Shown piece after piece: positions 58,779 through 64,000 of a stretch of DNA of 64,000 bases. The notes under the pieces were generated by a model. It had not been told where the DNA came from, did no database searches, and was given only the letters and a program-made list of their open reading frames with translations. The stretch is from NCBI GenBank assembly GCA_014529385.2, contig CM043949.1, positions 111,645,977-111,709,976 on the forward strand, written 5' to 3'. Source of the stretch: Adiantum capillus-veneris (Eukaryota; Streptophyta; Polypodiopsida; Polypodiales; Pteridaceae). The position numbers and the translations under genes are program-made. Position 1 is the first letter of the stretch. Every line of letters starts with the position of its first letter.

Positions 58779-59420
58779 TCAACAGGCTCTGCACTTTGAA
58801 CACTTCGAACCGCCTTCAGTCGGGATCAAGGAACACTTTGCTACCTCCGCAATAGGCACATAATTTGCCAGCTTCAATACGCCCAATTCCAGCTTCCGCT
58901 TTACCTCTCTACTCTTCATCTTGGCCAAATAGATCATGTCTTCATAGGTATCCGCACCATCCTCGACCTTTTCTCTAATCCTCGGATGCAAGCACTCTAA
59001 CAGCTTCGACAGCTTCAAGTATTGATTGCTTTTTACCCTAGTAGCAACCTCTAACTGTTTCCAATAGGCTTCAAACTGCTCATTGAAAATAGAGAAATCC
59101 TTACTCACATCTTGGCGTACCGCCTTCAGCCTTGCACTAGCTTCCTCTGGCATAATCACCTCTCAAAACTGCTCCAAAAACTGACTTTGCAACCTTTGCC
59201 ATGATCCTTGATCACTACTCTTTAAACCATCGAGCCACACCTTGGCTTGTCCTCCCATCAACAATGGCACCGTCTGTAGCTTTTTTCCATCTATCAACAT
59301 TCACATCGACAACATCCATAACTCAAAATCTGCTGACCAATCCTCAAGATCTTCAACGCCCATAAAGATGGGGCCAAAACCTGGCTCCACCATCTCTACC
59401 AGCTTCAAATTTGACCATCC
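58779..59420 (-). pseudogene. Retrotransposon gag (capsid-like)
   Basis: Reverse-strand gag at the expected place after the primer binding site. 59340-59190 reads LEDWSADFELW, VPLLMGGQAKVWLDGL, SWQRLQSQFLEQF, the classic retrotransposon gag pattern (hydrophobic helix, W, then a phenylalanine-rich helix). The open part from 59159 continues with FNEQFEAYWKQLEVATR, LSKLLECLHPRIREKVE and TYEDMIYLAKMKSREVKRKL. Two stops interrupt the first half. No protease or RT follows, which is why the element is called non-autonomous. Confidence 0.75.
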
Positions 59421-59496
59421 AACACTTTGACCATCAGCCAACCACTTTGTCAGCTAAAAAGCACCACTTCCAACCGCAAACTGGAGCATCACATAG

Positions 59497-59516
59497 CTCC
59501 TCAACGGGGGCACCAA
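59497..59516 (-). promoter_or_regulatory. Primer binding site of the gag-only LTR element
   Basis: On the reverse strand TTGGTGCCCCCGTTGAGGAG begins about four bases after the LTR end. The TGG start and position are right for a primer binding site, but I cannot assign the tRNA by eye. Confidence 0.55.
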
Positions 59517-59520
59517 AAGA

Positions 59521-61624
59521 TGGAGAGGGGGAAAGAGGAACACACCCAACACAAAACACAATGCCTCACTATAGCCCAGGGTATACACAACACCCCAATC
59601 CACTAGAGTTCACCTTACAAACTTGACACTACCCGCAAGCAAATCACCGCCTACACACAACCATACGCACACACACCTTGCAATGCACCAAACAGACCCA
59701 ATCACTCTGCTTTGCTGAAATCACAACCTTCCACATGCACACAACCTCTCTCTATCTCCATTTGTACGACAAACTTTGGGAGGGCACACACGTCGACACA
59801 CACCCGAAAACACATGCACACAAGAAGAGAAGAGAAGGGGGAAGGGGAACACACCCAGAGACAGCAATGAATAGCCTTCTTGCATATACAACCATGTACA
59901 ATCAACACTGTGCCGGCACCACCCTCAGCCTCTAGACAATGGCTCAAAAGCCTACATAGGCAAAAAACTCCCTTGGCAAAAAGCCCCAATGGCCAAAAGC
60001 CTACAAAAATTAACGTGCACATTATTTTATAGGGGTGGCTATGCCCAAAAAAATAAAAAAAGTGAGCCCTCTAGCTCATTCACTTCACTTGAGACCCTTT
60101 TGGAATTTCCTTGCATTGATTGCACTTGGTACATTTTCCTTTTTGGCAACCATTGCATGGTGCACACCTCTGTCCTTTGTCCGCCCAGCTCACTCTTGCA
60201 CTTGCCCTATTGGGCCTTTGAACACCTTCTTTCTCTCTCTCATTTGACCGGCCTTGGGCCCTCTCAAACTGTCTCTCCCTCTCTGGCTCACTGATCCTTG
60301 TAGCGGGATAGGCCCCTTGGTCGGCTTTGAACTTCCTCGGACTGGCTCTCTCACTCCCCTATTGTCTGCCGTGGGACCCCTCCCTACCCGATCACTAGCG
60401 ATATTGCTAGTGGGGGGGAGGTTACCCCTTTACCTTCAAGAAACTGGGGATGTGGGAGACCTCACTGCCACATTACCGCGTGCATCAAACTACCACCAAC
60501 TGCCGCAGGCTGCCGGCCGCCGGCCGCCACCAAGCTAGTCACTCCCTTCCAAAATCCTCCACGCCGCCTCCCATCTCAAAGCTCGCAAGCTGGTCCTCCA
60601 TCGCTGCACTCAAGGAGCTCCTACTCCCCTCATACACTCCCAAATGAAGTCCCACTCCAAGCTATATACCCCATCTTCCTCGTGTGCGAGATCCCATGTG
60701 GGATTTAGTGGTCCGCCACATGGTGCCCATTGGTGAGCATGGCCTCCAAACCTCCAAAAAACTCTATTCAAAGTATATATAAAACCTCTTTTTTTGGGCC
60801 TTCTTCCCCCAGCTCCCATATCCTGCTCCCATGTTGGATTGCCAAGCCGCAAAGCCCGGCCAAAATTTCATTGTGCTAACTTGAACATGCCCGGCTTTTT
60901 CCGCATTTTGGAATTCCCCAAGGCCCTGAACCGAGGCTACAAAAACATGAATATTCATCTGCAACCAACTCCGAACAAATGCACCCGATTTTCCAACTAC
61001 CATATCTTTCCGCTCTGGGTTCCATCTAATGAGCAGTCAACTCTTGCTAGCTCCATACATTGCATAGCAGCTCCTTGAACTCTATCACGGCTCAAAAAAG
61101 GCCAAATGACACGACTCCCCATGCGGTCAGGTGGGCACCAACCTAGCCCATGGCAAAACTTCAACTGGCCATATCTTGCAATCCGTAGCTATAATATGTA
61201 ATCTGAAAAGACGGGTAGGCTCCATAAATTGAGCACTATGTTCCTATACACTAACATCCACTCGGGCCACCTACCCCCAACTGTCCTGCCTAGCAAGATT
61301 CTACACCACGCTGCACCTGCAAACCTCAATATCTTGGGCTCCATAGATCTGTTTGATGAGCCGTCTAGACCTGCTCCTTCAACACCTCAAGCTCTACATT
61401 CTTGGACCCAAAGAGTGCATGTTGCACCACCTTCATCTTCTCCTCAAATTAGCCCCCTTCTGTAGCCTTTCTTGGCCTATAAGCTACATCAGCCATACAT
61501 ATCCACAGCTACCAATCAGTCCATGATCTTCCTAGCTGCTCCAGCATTTTACCATGCTTCGGCTAGCCTGCACATACCTGCCCATGACATCTTCTATGGT
61601 TGATGCACTATGCTTGTACCAACG
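59521..61624 (-). repeat. 5' LTR (right copy)
   Basis: About 2.1 kb. Includes a segment at about 60957-61150 missing from the left copy. A palindromic TATA-like TATATATAAAA lies at about 60774; the equivalent in the left copy is at 56658. Several short frames in it have near-identical twins in the left LTR and reflect repeat identity, not coding. Confidence 0.85.
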
Positions 61625-61630
61625 TTACAT

Positions 61631-62149
61631 AAAATTAGCCCAACTATGTGAGCTAATAGCTCTAACACAGGAGTGGACACTAGTATTTAAATTGTTGAAA
61701 GATTGAACAATCAAACTGGTTGTCAGAACAAAGTCTCCAACACAACACAACAATCAACCCATTAATCAACACATCTAGAAAAAGCTACATATCATAGTAT
61801 CAAGTAGCACATAGAGAGTATATTTTTTCTCACATATTGTAAGTAGCAGACAATCATGAAAAGAGAAGTAAAGATTCATCTTAGCACTCACTATTTTTTA
61901 CTAGTACTAAGGTGAGTTGGATATGTAAAACAAAAGCATAAACAATACAGTGCAAATATACACATTGATACAATTGCAGATGAAGAGAAAGTTAAGCTTA
62001 ACTTTTCACTTTTCAATTGTGGCAATGTTTATACTTTATATATACTATAGTTTAGCTCTATATCTCTAACGTGTAAAGCAAACTAAACTTGGTAACGATA
62101 GTCTAGATATGTCCACATTTTTTGTCAACTTCTGAAGTGTGAAAAAACT
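61631..62149. other. No gene recognised
   Basis: AT-rich DNA between the LTR element and the LTR-like block that follows. Nothing recognisable. Confidence 0.4.
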
Positions 62150-62700
62150 CTCATACATAGCACAAAGTGACAAAACCCTACCCCATCTCTGAAATGCGAG
62201 GTAGCCTCTACACATCATGAGTGGGATTCTACACTCCCTATGAATCTCTCTGGAGTGTGACTGATAGGTCTACACAACCATGAGAGAGAGTTCTATCCCA
62301 AGAGTGTGACTTGTAAGTCAACACAACCTCGGAATAGTCCTACATGCCTGCTAACTAATTATGTGTGCGAGGAACTCCTCTAGCACAACATGAATTAGCC
62401 CAAAAAAGAAAGTTGAAAAGAGATTTTTGCAAAATAAATTTTATATGCTCTTCTAGCTCTAGTTGCTATCAAATGACACAAATTATTGTGTGGTCTTTTG
62501 ATTGAAGAAGCATATATATAATATAGTCTTTGATAAAATATTTCTTTGATCAAAGTCTAAATATTTGATCAAAGAAATCTTCGATCAAAATATTGCTTTG
62601 ATTATACATCTTATATGGTATTAGTCAAAAATACAATGTATAATTTTGAATAATAAGTATAATTTTCATTATATGGCCAAATAAATGCAACCCAGCTAAT
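62150..62700 (-). repeat. LTR-like repeat, relative of 22000-22640
   Basis: Shares ordered landmarks with the 22-kb block (see that entry). Reverse-strand TATA-like ATTATATATATGC at about 62526-62514. A perfect inverted repeat of 15-base arms (62540-62554 and 62564-62578, TTTCTTTGATCAAA core) occupies the same relative place as the palindrome in the 22-kb copy. Confidence 0.45.
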
Positions 62701-62718
62701 ATGCACAATCCCATCCTT

Positions 62719-63078
62719 TCACCACACATGACACAAGACTAGCATGGGTCTATCTGTTTGTAGAGTAGTGGCTAGCAAGTATAGCTCATCTCTTGTCATA
62801 GGACTCATGTCACTTGTCAAAACTATAGCTTCATGTGATACAACGCAAGCATGGTCATATGCATCAGTAATCTCCTCAAATGTAGACTGTAGTGGGAAAT
62901 TTATCTCTATGATAGGTGCACTCAAATCATCAACAACTATAAAATCTAGTGGCATGCTATCCATCTCTACTAGATCAAGACTTGTCTCTAGCATAGAGAA
63001 TTTTCACTAGGTTAGACCTTCTCTATAGAACAAGTAGCAGCCTTCGGATATAGTCACTCTAGGTGGATCTATGGTCAT
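62719..63078 (-). pseudogene. Acidic protein fragment of unknown family
   Basis: Reverse-strand frames MTIDPPRVTISEGCYLFYRE (about 63078) and, after a stop or frameshift, a 91-codon frame ending at 62719 (MDSMPLDFIVVDDLSAPIIE, AYDHACVVSHEAIVLTS). It ends just before the LTR-like block, as the last coding segment of a retroelement would. No family is recognised. Confidence 0.35.
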
Positions 63079-63293
63079 GCTCTCTGTAACTAAATAAAAC
63101 CAAAAATCAACTCAACAAAAAGCAAAAATCTTTCAAATAGAACTCTAAATACTATGTACACTATACACATGTCCCTACGGGCTCATATATGGCTTTTGTC
63201 CCCGTATTCCTTTTGTTGGCTATTATGAGGGCATATACTCTGAATTTTGTCAAAAAGTTATCACAATCAAGTGCAAAAAAGTTGTCATCTTTG

Positions 63294-64000
63294 TCATTGT
63301 TCCACAGTAGTGGGTTCTGGCTTGAAGTGAGAGACTTGCTCTCTTCTAACTGTACTATAACCGTAGGAGTAATTGAAAGAATTCAATCGGCGTTGCAGTG
63401 AGAGTAGTTTTATTGGTTTCCTTTGGGACCCCTTCTTTGTGATAACTAGTTGGTTTATTGATGTTTCTCGTTTGGGAACCCATACTTGTCCCTTCTTCGT
63501 TTGTGTTTGAAAAGACTTCGTTGGGATCCACCTTGTCTTTGTGCTAGTCAGTAGCGGTCTCTGCTTGAGCCCTTGTGTATGCTTGGTTGGGGACAAAATT
63601 CAGACTTTGGGAGTAGATAATTTATTTGTTTTGGAATCCAAATAAACTCTTCATCTCTTTGTGCTTGAATCAAATTCTTTGGAACCCAAATCTGACTTGC
63701 GAAAACTTACAACTTTGTGATTTTCTTAGCGATTCTTGTAGACTTCACTTGTTTTCCTTTTGGTGTTGGATCTTGTGATTTTTCATCAAAGATATTTGTC
63801 TTCTTGATCCATACCTGATTTTTTCAGAGCTGGCTCTTTGGTATCTAAATTTGTCAACTTTTTTGTCTCTGACTTTTTGTTCTTTGCTTTTGGCCTTCCT
63901 TGTTTGTTTACAGAAGTTGCTAGTGCAGGTGATGACCTGAGTTTCTAGTAGGGGATGTCATAAGAATCATTATTGTGGCTAGTATACTCAGCAAGATTGA
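63294..64000 (-). pseudogene. Copia-like linker region with repeated WVPK motif
   Basis: On the reverse strand, across frames, the motif W-(V/I)-P-K recurs: QIWVPK, FIWIPK, RWIPTK and QVWVPK, embedded in lysine/glutamine-rich sequence. In plant copia polyproteins a WVPK motif lies in the linker between the zinc knuckle and the protease. The multiplication and the missing flanking domains leave the assignment tentative. The region runs to the window edge. Confidence 0.4.

Larger units (their letters stand above)
55380..61624 (-). mobile_element. Non-autonomous LTR retrotransposon with gag-like coding only
   Basis: Two direct repeats of about 2 kb (55380-57304 and 59521-61624) flank a 2.2-kb interior. 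On the reverse strand the right-hand LTR ends CTCTCCA at 59521, followed within five bases by TTGGTGCCCCCGTTGAGGAG, in the position and with the TGG start of a primer binding site. The left-hand LTR is preceded on the reverse strand by AACTAGGGGGTGTG, a purine-rich tract. TTACAT flanks the whole element (55374-55379 and 61625-61630), consistent with a target duplication given an uncertainty of a few bases in the outer ends. The interior carries a gag-like gene and an acidic reading frame but no protease, RT or integrase. Confidence 0.85.

Noticed and set aside
57310-58780. Host gene in the interior of the 55-61 kb LTR element
   Set aside because: The region is bounded by the element's LTRs and follows gag in the same orientation. 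The acidic composition alone does not justify calling a captured gene.
55847-60294. Two nearly identical 101-codon frames (55847-56152 and 59989-60294) as a conserved gene pair
   Set aside because: They lie at the same place in the two LTRs of one element, so identity reflects the LTR pair and not coding constraint. Several other twin frames in these LTRs are rejected for the same reason.

Overview
The window looks like repeat-dense, AT-rich nuclear DNA from a land plant with a large genome. A gymnosperm or fern would fit the load of old Ty1/copia, Ty3/gypsy, LINE and hAT remnants and the many long AG/CT microsatellites, but nothing fixes the clade. I see no intact host gene, no rRNA or tRNA gene and no organelle insert. 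Almost every recognisable coding segment belongs to a transposable element and carries stops or frameshifts, so most are annotated as pseudogenes.

Layout from left to right. 1-1.93 kb: reverse-strand LINE with ORF1 (zinc knuckle, proline-rich segment) and the first 41 codons of the ORF2 endonuclease, cut by the window edge. 2-3 kb: AT-rich DNA with a GA microsatellite. 3.9-7.0 kb: decayed forward copia element (primer binding site, gag, zinc knuckle, protease, integrase). 7-10 kb: non-coding DNA with two diverged tandem arrays. 10.1-13 kb: decayed reverse gypsy pol. 13.2-13.5 kb: LTR-like block related to one at 38.2-38.5 kb. 17.5-20.9 kb (locus A): a hAT transposase remnant facing a reverse-strand kinase-like/coiled-coil gene. 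21-22.7 kb: duplicated repeat split by a 247-bp MITE with an 8-bp target duplication, then an LTR-like block. 23.7-25.2 kb: reverse LINE reverse transcriptase. 25.2-26.4 kb: unassigned forward reading frame. 29.6-35.8 kb: reverse Tat-like gypsy element whose pol frame is broken only by three stop codons. 35.8-37.6 kb: forward gypsy fragment joined to it head to head. 38.2-38.5 kb: LTR followed by a tRNA-Asp-type primer binding site. 39.3-42.7 kb: forward copia. 43.7-47.8 kb: forward gypsy gag-protease. 49.6-55.1 kb (locus B): a second hAT transposase plus facing kinase-like gene, the transposase being split by a 1.37-kb TRIM-like LTR element. 55.4-61.6 kb: reverse non-autonomous LTR element with about 2-kb LTRs and only gag-like coding inside. 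62-64 kb: a second member of the 22-kb LTR-like family and retroelement fragments.

The most interesting signal is the arrangement seen at both 17.5-20.9 kb and 49.6-55.1 kb. A hAT transposase (BED finger, DUF659, hAT dimerisation domain across the two copies) converges on a gene that combines an N-terminal helical block, an atypical protein-kinase fold, a conserved linker and a C-terminal coiled coil. The two copies are diverged yet collinear in both genes. This suggests a two-gene hAT family that carries a kinase-like passenger, or an old duplication of a hAT next to a host kinase gene.

Second in interest are three cleanly bounded nested insertions: the TRIM in hAT B (target duplication CTACA), the MITE at 21.35 kb (target duplication CTGATAAG, with a paralogous empty site) and the gag-only LTR element at 55.4-61.6 kb (TTACAT on both flanks). 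All positions were read by eye, so boundaries of decayed elements are approximate.
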